Assembly (NCBI RefSeq): GCF_902497625.1
Contig: NZ_CABVGX010000013.1
Location: forward strand, 53,540 to 117,539
DNA: 64,000 bases
Direction: 5' to 3'
Source: Pseudomonas fluorescens
Lineage (GTDB): Bacteria > Pseudomonadota > Gammaproteobacteria > Pseudomonadales > Pseudomonadaceae
Below the pieces are notes generated by a model, which did not search any database, was not told the DNA's origin, and was given only the letters and a program-made list of their open reading frames with translations. Position numbers and translations under genes: made by a program. This document shows, in pieces, positions 1 to 7,946 of this stretch (the first letter of the stretch is position 1; every line of letters begins with the position of its first letter).

Positions 1-330
1 GTTGATCTGTCCATCGACGACTTCGGCACGGGTTATTCAAGCCTGATGTACCTTAAACGCCTGCCGGCCAACGAACTGAAAATCGACCGCGGCTTCGTCC
101 GCGATCTGGAGCATGACAGCGATGATGCGGCCATCGTGTCGGCCATTGTCGCGCTGGGTCAGGCCCTGGGGTTGCGCATCGTCGCTGAAGGGGTGGAAAC
201 CGGCGTTCAGCAGGATTTCCTGACGCAACTGGGGTGCGATTCGCTGCAAGGATATTTGCTCGGCCACCCGCTCCCGGCCGATCGCTTCATGGTCGACATC
301 ATCCGCGGCGAGCAGTTGGCTGCCGGCTGA
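1..330 (+). CDS. EAL-domain cyclic-di-GMP phosphodiesterase, C-terminal fragment
   Basis: The frame is open from base 1 to a TGA at 328-330, so only the last 109 residues are in the window. They match the second half of an EAL domain, which hydrolyses c-di-GMP to pGpG. The [10 protein letters not shown] metal-binding motif is at residues 6-15 of the fragment, followed by LKIDR with the conserved Lys, and by AEGVET with a catalytic-region Glu. The fragment ends with [10 protein letters not shown], a variant of the usual QGYLFSRPLP. All active-site residues that should fall in this half are present, so this half looks competent. The EAL motif itself and any GGDEF or sensor domains lie upstream and cannot be seen. 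Confidence 0.93.
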   Translation, partial: VDLSIDDFGTGYSSLMYLKRLPANELKIDRGFVRDLEHDSDDAAIVSAIVALGQALGLRIVAEGVETGVQQDFLTQLGCDSLQGYLLGHPLPADRFMVDIIRGEQLAAG

Positions 331-338
331 AACATTCC

Positions 339-483
339 GTAGCAGCTGTCGAGCCTGCGAGGCTGCGTCGGGCGGCGCAGCCGTCGTCAAACCGGCCAAC
401 ACCCTTTACCTGAAAAAACTCAGCCAATAATCTCGCGACAGCTGCGCCCGCGGACGCAGCCTCGCAGGCTCGACAGCTGCTAC
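339..483. repeat. Long inverted repeat of the GTAGCAGCTG palindrome family
   Basis: The left arm starts GTAGCAGCTGTCGAGCCTGC at 339 and its near-perfect reverse complement ends at 483, with about 80 bases between. The same arm recurs at 18742-19327, and relatives occur at 54191-54785 and 63603-63686. It is therefore a dispersed REP-like intergenic element. Here it lies between the EAL gene and the SDR gene, where it could act as a transcript-end structure. Confidence 0.8.
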
Positions 484-558
484 AGGTCATGCAAAAACCC
501 CCGATGGCGGTTATCCTTTGCCCCGACTGCATAAGCGTGTAACGGGGGAACAGGCTGC

Positions 559-1305
559 ATGGACAAAGTGATCGTCATCACCGGCGGCAGCCGCGGCATC
601 GGCGCGGCCACCGCGCTGTTGGCCGCGGGGTTGGGCTATCGAATCTGTATCAATTACCAGTCTGATGAAGAGGCGGCGCAAAACGTTCTGGAAAAGGTCC
701 GCGCACTCGGCGCGCAAGCCATTGCCATTCGCGCCGACGTCAGCATCGAAGACGAAGTGATCGCCCTGTTCAATCGTGTGGACGCAGAGCTCGGGCGCGT
801 CACCGCGCTGGTGAACAACGCCGGCACCGTGGGGCACAAGTCCCGGGTCGATGAAATGTCCGAGTTCCGCATTCTGAAAATCCTCAAGACCAACGTCCTG
901 GCGCCGATCCTCTGCGCCAAGCACGCCATCCTGCGCATGTCGCCCAAGCATGGCGGGCAGGGCGGCAGCATCGTCAACGTGTCCTCGGTCGCGGCGCGTC
1001 TGGGCTCGCCCAATGAATACGTGGATTACGCGGCATCAAAAGGGGCGCTGGACAGTTTCACCATCGGCTTGTCGAAGGAAGTCGCCGGCGAAGGCATCCG
1101 AGTCAATGCAGTGCGGCCAGGTTACATCTACACCGACTTTCACGCCTTGAGCGGCGATCCGGAGCGGGTCAGCAAACTCGAATCCGCCATCCCGATGGCG
1201 CGTGGCGGTCGGCCGGATGAAGTAGCCGAGGCGATTGTGTGGTTGCTGTCGGACCGGGCTTCCTACGCCACCGGGACTTTTTTGGATCTGGGCGGTGGGC
1301 GTTAA
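559..1305 (+). CDS. SDR family NAD(P)-dependent oxidoreductase
   Basis: This is a 248-residue classical short-chain dehydrogenase/reductase, a cytosolic Rossmann-fold enzyme. The cofactor motif TGGSRGIG is at residues 8-15, NNAG at 86-89, the catalytic Ser in NVSS near 142, and Tyr157-x3-Lys161 in the YAASK motif. The C-terminal FLDLGGGR tail is typical of glucose-dehydrogenase/FabG-like SDRs. The ATG at 559 follows a GGGGAA-like ribosome site. An Arg in the Gly-rich loop (GGSRG) is often linked to NADP preference, but the substrate cannot be read from sequence. It stands alone, convergent with the MocR gene. Confidence 0.92.
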   Translation: MDKVIVITGGSRGIGAATALLAAGLGYRICINYQSDEEAAQNVLEKVRALGAQAIAIRADVSIEDEVIALFNRVDAELGRVTALVNNAGTVGHKSRVDEMSEFRILKILKTNVLAPILCAKHAILRMSPKHGGQGGSIVNVSSVAARLGSPNEYVDYAASKGALDSFTIGLSKEVAGEGIRVNAVRPGYIYTDFHALSGDPERVSKLESAIPMARGGRPDEVAEAIVWLLSDRASYATGTFLDLGGGR

Positions 1306-1341
1306 GCACCAGCGCCTCCTCGCTTTCGGTGTCGGATTGAC

Positions 1342-1366
1342 GAGCAGGCTCGGGGTGAGCCTGCTC
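1342..1366. terminator. Perfect stem-loop between convergent genes
   Basis: GAGCAGGCTC at 1342-1351 pairs perfectly with GAGCCTGCTC at 1357-1366 around a five-base loop. It sits 36 bases past the SDR stop and just beyond the convergent MocR stop. There is no clear T-run, so it may be a REP-derived end structure rather than a strict intrinsic terminator. Confidence 0.5.
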
Positions 1367-1380
1367 GCGCAGGCAATCGA

Positions 1381-2808
1381 TCAGTCGTTCTCCCTTTCCG
1401 GAAACGACCGGATGATTCGACCCAACGTCTCCATCGCCTGCTCGCATGCCTCATCCCAAGGACTTCCATAGTTCAACCGAATGCAGTTCCTGAATCGTTG
1501 CGTCGGTGAAAAAATCGGCCCCGGCGCGATACTGATGCCCTGCGCCAGCGCCATCTGGAACAACTTCAGCGAATCCATCTGCGCTGGTAGTTCCAGCCAC
1601 AGAAAATAACCGCCCGCTGGCCGACTGACCCGTGTTTGCGCCGGGAAATAGCGAACAATCGCCGCGAGCATCGCGCTCTGCTGTTCCTCCAGTGCATAAC
1701 GCAGCTTGCGCAGATGCCGGTCATAGCCACCGTGCTGCAAGTAATCGGCAATTGCCGCCTGTGCCGGCATCGAAGCGCACAGGGAAGTCATCAACTTCAA
1801 TCGTTCGATCTTCTGCGCGTAACGTCCAGCGGCCACCCAGCCAATTCGATAACCTGGCGCCAGGCTCTTGGCGAACGACCCGCAATGCATCACCAGACCT
1901 TCGGTATCAAAAGCCTTGGCGGGTTTCGGGGCGTGTTGCCCATAGTAAAGTTCGGCGTAAACATCGTCTTCAATCAGCGGTACTTCATGCTTGCGCAGCA
2001 GTTCAACCAGCTGCTGTTTCCTCGACTCGGGCATGGTTGCGCCAATCGGGTTGTGGAAACTGGTCATGCACCAGCAGGCCTTGATCGGGTGGCGTTCCAG
2101 CGTTTGAGCGAGCACGTCAAGGTCGATGCCATCGCGCGGATGCACCGGGATTTCCACGGCTTTGAGTTTCAAGCGTTCGAGGATTTGCAGGCAGGCATAA
2201 AATGCAGGCGCTTCGATGGCCACCAGATCGCCAGGCTCGGTGACGGCTTGCAGGCACAGGTTCAATGCCTCGAGCGCGCCGTTAGTTATCAGCAGTTCTT
2301 CCATCGGCAACATCAAACCGCCGACCCTATAGCGCAGCGCGATTTGCCGGCGTAGTTGCGGATTGCCTGGCGAAAGATCGGTGACGACCATGCGCGGGTC
2401 CATGTCGCGGGTAGCGCTCGACAGTGAGCGCGACAGTCGCTGCAGCGGAAACAGGGCAGGGCTGGGAAAAGCCGAGCCGAAAGGGACTGTGTTCGGATCT
2501 TTGATGGAGTCGAGGACCGAGAACACCAGTTCGCTGACGTCCACTTCGGTAGATTCGCTGACCTCATGGCGGGTCACCGGCTCGCGGAACGATGCCGGTG
2601 CATGGGCATTGACGAAATAGCCGGATCGCGGCCGGGCGCGAATCAGGCCGCGACGTTCGAGCAGATAATAGGCCTGGAACACTGTTGAGGGGCTCACGCC
2701 GTAAGTCTGGCTGGCATAGCGCACCGAGGGCACCCGCTCGCCGGGACCCAGGACGCCAGAGCGGATCAGTTCAGCGATGTCGTCGGCGAATTTTTCGTAG
2801 CGCTTCAT
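1381..2808 (-). CDS. MocR-type GntR regulator with aminotransferase fold
   Basis: This 475-residue protein has the MocR/PdxR architecture. Residues 1-70 form a GntR winged helix (GERVPSVRYASQTYGVS, then LLERRGLIRARPRSGYFV). Residues from about 100 to the end form a fold-type I aminotransferase domain. The PLP-binding Lys is predicted at residue 314 in GSFAKSLAPG, with the NPIG element upstream. These proteins use the PLP domain as an effector sensor and usually control a neighbouring PLP- or amino-acid-related gene. No such neighbour is adjacent: the gene is flanked by an SDR (convergent) and ccoG (same strand, upstream). The target is therefore unknown. Confidence 0.92.
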   Translation of the reverse strand: MKRYEKFADDIAELIRSGVLGPGERVPSVRYASQTYGVSPSTVFQAYYLLERRGLIRARPRSGYFVNAHAPASFREPVTRHEVSESTEVDVSELVFSVLDSIKDPNTVPFGSAFPSPALFPLQRLSRSLSSATRDMDPRMVVTDLSPGNPQLRRQIALRYRVGGLMLPMEELLITNGALEALNLCLQAVTEPGDLVAIEAPAFYACLQILERLKLKAVEIPVHPRDGIDLDVLAQTLERHPIKACWCMTSFHNPIGATMPESRKQQLVELLRKHEVPLIEDDVYAELYYGQHAPKPAKAFDTEGLVMHCGSFAKSLAPGYRIGWVAAGRYAQKIERLKLMTSLCASMPAQAAIADYLQHGGYDRHLRKLRYALEEQQSAMLAAIVRYFPAQTRVSRPAGGYFLWLELPAQMDSLKLFQMALAQGISIAPGPIFSPTQRFRNCIRLNYGSPWDEACEQAMETLGRIIRSFPEREND

Positions 2809-2910
2809 CGAGTGCCTGGATTGGTTGCATTCACAAAGATCGAAATGATTGCTGCGCGGGCTTTTGAGAGCGCTGCCCGCTCGCGAACGTGCGCAGCGCA
2901 GTCTACCGGC

Positions 2911-4341
2911 TCACCGATGCATCGGCGCAACAAAGCGGCTTTTCTCCACGCTGTAAATCTGCGGCTCATCGCTGTCGACAATCTTGAAGCCGATACTTTG
3001 CGAGCCGCTGCTCGGCTGTTGCAGGGTCATCGCCACCGACACCGGCACGTCGACGATCTCCCCTGGCGCCAGGCTCAGTTCGGTCTTGCCCTGCAACACA
3101 AAGCCATCGGCATCCTCCAGCGTCAGCCGGTAATCCTGCCGCTGCTGGGTCTTGTTGATGACTTTGAGGCTGTAGATGTTTTCGATCTGCCCTTGGCTGT
3201 TTTCCCGGAACAGACCGCGGTCCTTGCTCACGTCGAGCGAGACCATCGGCCGCTCTACCAAGCAAACCACCAGGGCCGCGATCATGATCAACAACACTGC
3301 GGTGTAGCCGATCAATCGGGGTCGCAGCAGATGAGTCTTGCCGCCCTGCAGCTCGCGTTCCGAGGTGTAGCTGATCAGCCCTGGCGCATAGCCCATTTTG
3401 TCCATGATCGAGTCGCAGGCGTCGATGCATGCAGCGCAACCAATGCACTCCATTTGCAGGCCATCGCGAATGTCGATTCCCGTGGGACAGACCTGCACGC
3501 AGAGCTGGCAGTCGATGCAATCGCCCAGGCCGATGTCGGTCGGCACTGCCTCACGCCTGCGCGGGCCACGGTTTTCACCGCGCGCCACGTCGTAGGAAAT
3601 GGTCAGGGTGTCCTTGTCGAACATCACGCTCTGGAACCGTGCATACGGGCACATATGCATGCACACCGCTTCGCGCAACCAGCCGGCGTTGATGTAAGTC
3701 GCGCCGGTGAAAAACAACACCCAGAACAGGCTGACGCCGCTGATCTGCAAGGTCAACAGTGCTTCAGTGAGCGGGCGGATCGGCGTGAAATAGCCGACGA
3801 ACGTCAGGCCGGTCAACAGACTGATGGCCAGCCACAAGGTGTGCTTTGCCAAGCGGCGCACCAGTTTGTTCGGACCCCAAGGCGCGGCTTGCAGCCTGAT
3901 GCGCTGATTGCGTTCACCTTCAGTGATTTTTTCGCACCACATGAAGATCCAGGTCCAGGAGCTCTGCGGACAGGCGTATCCGCACCAGACCCGGCCAGCG
4001 AACACTGTTATTGCAAACAAACCGAACGCGGCAATGATCAACAATGCGGACAGCAGAATGAAGTCCTGTGGCCAGAAAGTTGCGCCGAAGATGTGGAATT
4101 TGCTTTCCGCCAGGTCCCAGAGCACCGCCTGACGATCACCCCAATCCAGCCATACCGTGCCAAAAAAAAGCAAAAACAGCAAACCCGCACCGGTGATGCG
4201 CACGTTGCGGAATAGTCCCTTGAAGCTGCGAGTGTGGATCAGGTTGTCGCTCGATTTAGCCTTGCTCGCTACATGCGAAGTCACATCGGTATTCAGGAAT
4301 GCAGCGGGTTCTATCGTTCGGACGGGAATTCTTTCGCTCAT
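2911..4341 (-). CDS. ccoG: Cytochrome c oxidase accessory protein CcoG (FixG family)
   Basis: CcoG is a membrane polyferredoxin reported to reduce copper during cbb3-type oxidase assembly. The protein has an N-terminal membrane region (GLLFLLFFGTVWLDWG), further helices, and then two 4Fe-4S motifs, CIDCQLCVQVCP and CIGCAACIDAC. It ends in the Ig-like FixG C-terminal domain. I chose the ATG giving MSERIPV because CcoG proteins usually begin with this kind of sequence. The frame is open to an upstream ATG at 4365, which would add eight residues. No ccoNOPQ or ccoHIS genes are near, so this appears to be an isolated copy. Confidence 0.93.
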   Translation of the reverse strand: MSERIPVRTIEPAAFLNTDVTSHVASKAKSSDNLIHTRSFKGLFRNVRITGAGLLFLLFFGTVWLDWGDRQAVLWDLAESKFHIFGATFWPQDFILLSALLIIAAFGLFAITVFAGRVWCGYACPQSSWTWIFMWCEKITEGERNQRIRLQAAPWGPNKLVRRLAKHTLWLAISLLTGLTFVGYFTPIRPLTEALLTLQISGVSLFWVLFFTGATYINAGWLREAVCMHMCPYARFQSVMFDKDTLTISYDVARGENRGPRRREAVPTDIGLGDCIDCQLCVQVCPTGIDIRDGLQMECIGCAACIDACDSIMDKMGYAPGLISYTSERELQGGKTHLLRPRLIGYTAVLLIMIAALVVCLVERPMVSLDVSKDRGLFRENSQGQIENIYSLKVINKTQQRQDYRLTLEDADGFVLQGKTELSLAPGEIVDVPVSVAMTLQQPSSGSQSIGFKIVDSDEPQIYSVEKSRFVAPMHR

Positions 4342-4423
4342 GGTCTTCAGCTCATCAGCCTCCATCAGGCCTTTCGAACTATGAGCGTCGGACTGTTTAC
4401 ATAACAGACTCAGGTTTCACGTT

Positions 4424-4455
4424 AAAAAGCGGATCAGATGTGGACTGATCCGCTT
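4424..4455 (-). terminator. Rho-independent terminator of the 4521-4754 gene
   Basis: A perfect 10-bp stem (AAGCGGATCA at 4427-4436 with TGATCCGCTT at 4446-4455) and a 9-base loop are followed, on the minus strand, by a five-base T-run. It lies about 65 bases after the stop of the small gene. Confidence 0.85.
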
Positions 4456-4520
4456 GTTGCGGCGTTAAGACTCAGCACCGGTAACGGACGTTCAGGTGAA
4501 GGCTGCGCGGCGGCGGACGG

Positions 4521-4754
4521 TCAAACCACCGAATCACTGTCAGTCTCTTTCAAATTTTCGCGGCCGTCTTTCGCACCTGCTACGGTCAACATATCCACCT
4601 CGGCTTCAGTCAGGAAAATACGCCTTCCATCGACGTCGACCGCTGACATGCGCATGTCCGGGTCAGTAATGACGACAAGATCTTCAGCCAGACGAATTTC
4701 TTCGCCAGTGTCGGTGGTGAAAAACACTGTTTTATCCTGAGTACGAACGGCCAT
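4521..4754 (-). CDS. Small conserved Pseudomonas-type protein (DUF3203-like)
   Basis: A 77-residue acidic soluble protein with no signal peptide or membrane segment. The second ATG (MAVRTQ) is preferred because AGGA lies about eight bases before it; the first ATG at 4763 has the purine run directly abutting it. The predicted pattern is strand-rich, with a C-terminal EAEVDMLTVAGAKDGR stretch. From memory this resembles the DUF3203 family, which appears restricted to Pseudomonas and has no known function. That match is not verified. It is a single-gene unit with its own terminator. Confidence 0.72.
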   Translation of the reverse strand: MAVRTQDKTVFFTTDTGEEIRLAEDLVVITDPDMRMSAVDVDGRRIFLTEAEVDMLTVAGAKDGRENLKETDSDSVV

Positions 4755-4875
4755 GGCAGGCATCCTTTTTTCAATGTTGATGATCTGTTAGGGCGTATCC
4801 GGGCAACATCGTTCTGTGCAACTGATTAAAGGTCGACGCGGTCCATGGTCTATCAATTCTGAATAGGAGGGCTTC

Positions 4876-5385
4876 ATGGACGCTTGGTGGCACGAAGTTT
4901 GGGTAACGCTGCAAGCAGAATTCGCCGACATCGGCGATGCCTCTCAACTGACACGTATCACCGTCAGACTGTTGATGGCGGCATTGCTGGGCGGCATCCT
5001 CGGTTTTGAGCGAGAGCAAAAGGGCAAGGCGGCAGGCGTTCGGACCCATATGCTGGTAGCGATGGGTGCTGCGCTATTCGTCATGGTGCCGCAGATGTCC
5101 GGCTCGGAGGAAGACGCCATGAGCCGGGTATTGCAGGGTGTGATCGCCGGCATCGGCTTCCTGGGTGCGGGCACCATCCTGAAAAACGCTGAAGGCCAGG
5201 AAGGCCACGTCAAAGGCCTGACCACCGCGGCAGGCTTGTGGATGACTGCCGCCATCGGTGTGTCGGCCGGCATGGGCCGCGAAGCGACAGCGGTGGTGAG
5301 TACATTGCTGGCGCTGATGGTATTCAGCGTGATGCCGAAGATTGTGCGGATATTTGACAAGAACGGCGATCAGGACCGGCCGTAG
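4876..5385 (+). CDS. MgtC/SapB family membrane protein
   Basis: A 169-residue inner-membrane protein. After a short polar N-terminus come about four to five hydrophobic segments with the MgtC/SapB signatures: LLMAALLGGILGFEREQKGK, RTHMLVAMGAALF, GVIAGIGFLGAGTI, then GLTTAAGLWMTAAIGVSAGMG. It has only the membrane part and lacks the ACT-like C-terminal domain of Salmonella MgtC, as in SapB/YhiD-type members. MgtC proteins are linked to growth in low magnesium and intramacrophage survival, partly through effects on F-ATPase. The role of this short form is not established. AGGAGG lies upstream of the ATG. Confidence 0.9.
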   Translation: MDAWWHEVWVTLQAEFADIGDASQLTRITVRLLMAALLGGILGFEREQKGKAAGVRTHMLVAMGAALFVMVPQMSGSEEDAMSRVLQGVIAGIGFLGAGTILKNAEGQEGHVKGLTTAAGLWMTAAIGVSAGMGREATAVVSTLLALMVFSVMPKIVRIFDKNGDQDRP

Positions 5386-5428
5386 CCGTCATCCATTCCC
5401 ACGGCGGGCGTGGGAATGCTTTGGGCAT

Positions 5429-5596
5429 TTATTCAGCTGCAACCACCACCGGCGGCATTGTATCCGGCGGATCCTCCCGCGGCGGTGGCGTAGTCCCCGG
5501 CGGTTCCTGCTCAGGCACTGGTTGCGGATCGGTCGGCGGAATCACCGGGTCGTCGATGTTTGGATCGGGCGTTTCTACCGGGTTGGGCAGGGTCAT
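5429..5596 (-). CDS. Very small proline-rich protein
   Basis: A 55-residue acidic peptide, about a third proline, built from short PxP and DP runs (PNPVETPDPNIDDPVIPPTD and similar) and ending VVVAAE. It has no signal peptide or membrane helix and is probably disordered. The start MTLPNP is chosen because a perfect AGGAGG lies eight bases upstream, which is the main argument that it is really translated. An ATG 24 bases further upstream has no such site. Function unknown. It is convergent with the mgtC-like gene. Confidence 0.6.
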   Translation of the reverse strand: MTLPNPVETPDPNIDDPVIPPTDPQPVPEQEPPGTTPPPREDPPDTMPPVVVAAE

Positions 5597-5685
5597 GGGT
5601 GAAGCCTCCTGATGGCACATGGCGTGAGACGTGCTTAAGTCGATTGACCCTCGCGCGAGGTAATTGATTCCCTCTACATCCGCGT

Positions 5686-5712
5686 GAACTTTTACTCACC
5701 CCATAGCTCGGA
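5686..5712 (+). promoter_or_regulatory. Putative AlgU (extracytoplasmic sigma) promoter for glgE
   Basis: GAACTT at 5686-5691, a 16-base spacer, and TCGGA at 5708-5712 resemble the AlgU consensus GAACTT-N16/17-TCTGA, with one mismatch in the -10. It lies about 90 bases before the glgE start. Trehalose and alpha-glucan metabolism in Pseudomonas is tied to osmotic and desiccation stress, which fits, but this is a pattern match only. Confidence 0.35.
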
Positions 5713-5802
5713 ACCTAAGCGAGTTCATGACGGGGCAGACCGCTCTGTGAGAACGATTATTCAGACAATGAGCGTCCATGGGGCGTTAAGGAGAGATGCT
5801 CG

Positions 5803-7797
5803 ATGACTGCTGAAAACACACCAGAACTGAACTACAACCCGCACATTCCGTTGGCCCAGGCATTGCTTTTGCCGCGCATCGCGATTGAAAACACCATGCC
5901 GATCCTTGATGGCGGGCAATTTGCCGTCAAGGCCGTGGTCGGCCAGGACGTGGTCGTCACCAGCAAGGTGTTTGCTGATGGCCACGACAAGCTGGCCGTG
6001 CGCATCCGCTGGCGTGCCGAGGGCGAAGAATCGTGGCAAAGCGAGGTCATGGAAGAGCTTGGCAATAATGGCTGGAAAGGCCGCTTTCACGTCGTTGAGC
6101 AGGGCCGCTACGTTTATTGCATCGAAGCCTGGATTGACCAGTTTGCGACGTTCCGCTACGAACTTGAGAAAAAGCATCTGGCTGCAGTGCCAGTGAGCCT
6201 GGAGCTGCAGGAAGGTCGAAATCACGTCCAGCAAGCGGCTGAGCGCACTGACGGTCAACTGAGCGAAGACCTGGCCGCGTTGCATCATGAACTGTCCGGG
6301 CTGCTCGAAACCGAGCAGGTCGCGCTGTTTCTGCACCAACGCAGCGCTGATTTGATGCAGCAGGCTGACCATCGCGCATTTGTCAGCCTCAGCCCTGAAT
6401 TTCCGGTCGACGTCGAGCGCGACCTCGCACAGTTCGCCAGCTGGTATGAGCTGTTTCCGCGCTCGATCACGGATGATCCGGCTCGCCACGGCACCTTCAA
6501 CGGCGTGCATGCGCGGTTGCCAATGATCCAGGACATGGGCTTCGACGTGCTGTATTTTCCGCCGATTCACCCGATCGGCCGCAGCTTCCGCAAGGGCCCG
6601 AACAACTCGTTGACCGCCGGCCCCGATGATCCGGGCAGCCCGTATGCGATCGGCAGCGAAGAGGGTGGTCACGAAGCAATCCATCCCCAGCTCGGCAGCC
6701 GCGAAGACTTCCGTCGATTGGTGGCGGCTGCGGCAGACCACGGCCTGGAAATCGCCCTGGACTTCGCCATCCAGTGTTCCCAGGATCACCCATGGCTCAA
6801 GCAGCACCCTGGCTGGTTCAACTGGCGGCCGGACGGCACGATCAAATATGCGGAAAACCCGCCGAAAAAATATCAGGACATCGTCAACGTCGACTTCTAT
6901 GCCGCTGATGCGATTCCGAGCCTCTGGGTGGAGCTGCGCGACATCGTTTTGGGTTGGGTCGCAGAAGGTGTGAAGATTTTCCGTGTCGATAACCCGCACA
7001 CCAAACCTTTGCCGTTCTGGCAGTGGCTGATTGCCGATGTGCGCGCGCTGCACCCGGAGGTGATCTTCCTTGCCGAGGCGTTTACCACGCCAGCGATGAT
7101 GGCGCGCCTGGGCAAGGTCGGTTATTCCCAGAGTTACACCTATTTCACCTGGCGCAACACCAAATATGAACTCTCGACCTACCTGACCGAGTTGAACGAA
7201 TCGCCATGGCGCGAGTGCTACCGGCCAAACTTCTTCGTCAACACGCCGGACATCAATCCGGCATTCCTGCATCAGTCCGGGCGCCCCGGTTTTCTCATTC
7301 GTGCGGCGCTGGCGACCATGGGTTCCGGATTGTGGGGAATGTATTCCGGGTTCGAGCTGTGCGAGTCGGCGCCCGTGCCGGGCAAAGAGGAATACCTCAA
7401 CTCCGAGAAGTATGAGATCCGACCAAGGGATTTCACCGCACCGGGCAACATCATTGCCGAGATCGCTCAGCTCAACCGCATTCGCCGGCAAAATCCGGCG
7501 CTGCACACGCACCTGGGCCTGACGATCTACAACGCCTGGAACGACAACATTCTGTATTTCGGCAAACGCAGCGAGGATGGCAGCAACTTTATCCTGGTCG
7601 CGGTCAACCTTGATCCGAACAACGTGCAGGAAGCTAACTTCGAATTGCCACTTTGGGAAATGGGCCTGCCGGACGACGCCAGCACCCAAGGCGAAGATTT
7701 GATGAACGGCCATCGCTGGACCTGGCACGGCAAGTATCAGTTCATGCGGATTGATCCAGCCGTTCAGCCGTTCGGAATCTGGCGCATCACCGTTTAA
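5803..7797 (+). CDS. glgE: Alpha-1,4-glucan:maltose-1-phosphate maltosyltransferase GlgE
   Basis: GlgE extends alpha-1,4-glucan chains with maltosyl units from alpha-maltose-1-phosphate. The 664-residue length is typical of this GH13_3 family. An N-terminal beta-sandwich/insert region (to about 200) precedes the catalytic barrel. By homology to Streptomyces GlgE, the nucleophile is Asp396 in FRVDNPHTKP, the acid/base Glu425 in FLAEAFT, and the third carboxylate Asp483 in NTPDINP. AAGGAGAG precedes the ATG. Maltose-1-phosphate would come from the maltokinase part of the next gene, and the product is branched by glgB, third in the row. The long antisense frame over this gene is a codon-bias shadow. 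Confidence 0.97.
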   Translation: MTAENTPELNYNPHIPLAQALLLPRIAIENTMPILDGGQFAVKAVVGQDVVVTSKVFADGHDKLAVRIRWRAEGEESWQSEVMEELGNNGWKGRFHVVEQGRYVYCIEAWIDQFATFRYELEKKHLAAVPVSLELQEGRNHVQQAAERTDGQLSEDLAALHHELSGLLETEQVALFLHQRSADLMQQADHRAFVSLSPEFPVDVERDLAQFASWYELFPRSITDDPARHGTFNGVHARLPMIQDMGFDVLYFPPIHPIGRSFRKGPNNSLTAGPDDPGSPYAIGSEEGGHEAIHPQLGSREDFRRLVAAAADHGLEIALDFAIQCSQDHPWLKQHPGWFNWRPDGTIKYAENPPKKYQDIVNVDFYAADAIPSLWVELRDIVLGWVAEGVKIFRVDNPHTKPLPFWQWLIADVRALHPEVIFLAEAFTTPAMMARLGKVGYSQSYTYFTWRNTKYELSTYLTELNESPWRECYRPNFFVNTPDINPAFLHQSGRPGFLIRAALATMGSGLWGMYSGFELCESAPVPGKEEYLNSEKYEIRPRDFTAPGNIIAEIAQLNRIRRQNPALHTHLGLTIYNAWNDNILYFGKRSEDGSNFILVAVNLDPNNVQEANFELPLWEMGLPDDASTQGEDLMNGHRWTWHGKYQFMRIDPAVQPFGIWRITV

Positions 7798-7807
7798 AAC
7801 CAAGACC

Positions 7808-7895
7808 TGTGGGCGAGCCTGCTCGCGATAGCGGTGTGTCAGGCAATACATGTGCTGAATGTACCACCGCCATCGCGAGCAGGCTCGCTCCCACA
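7808..7895. repeat. REPIN-type inverted repeat between glgE and treS
   Basis: Two REP-like arms of the form GCGAGC(A/C)(G/T)GCTCGC, with flanking TGTGGG and CCCACA, face each other about 40 bases apart. This is the two-REP (REPIN) arrangement common in P. fluorescens genomes. Located inside a likely operon, it could affect mRNA stability or partial termination between glgE and treS. Confidence 0.8.
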
Positions 7896-7946
7896 AGTAG
7901 ATCTGATCGGTTCAGCGGCATTTTTCGAATTCAGCAGGAGTTTCAA

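Noticed and set aside
5761..7896. 711-codon open frame antisense to glgE, and similar long antisense frames at 2812-4215, 32522-34084 and 43980-45488
   Set aside because: They lie over clear catalytic genes, follow the mirrored third-position GC bias, have no ribosome sites and resemble no family.
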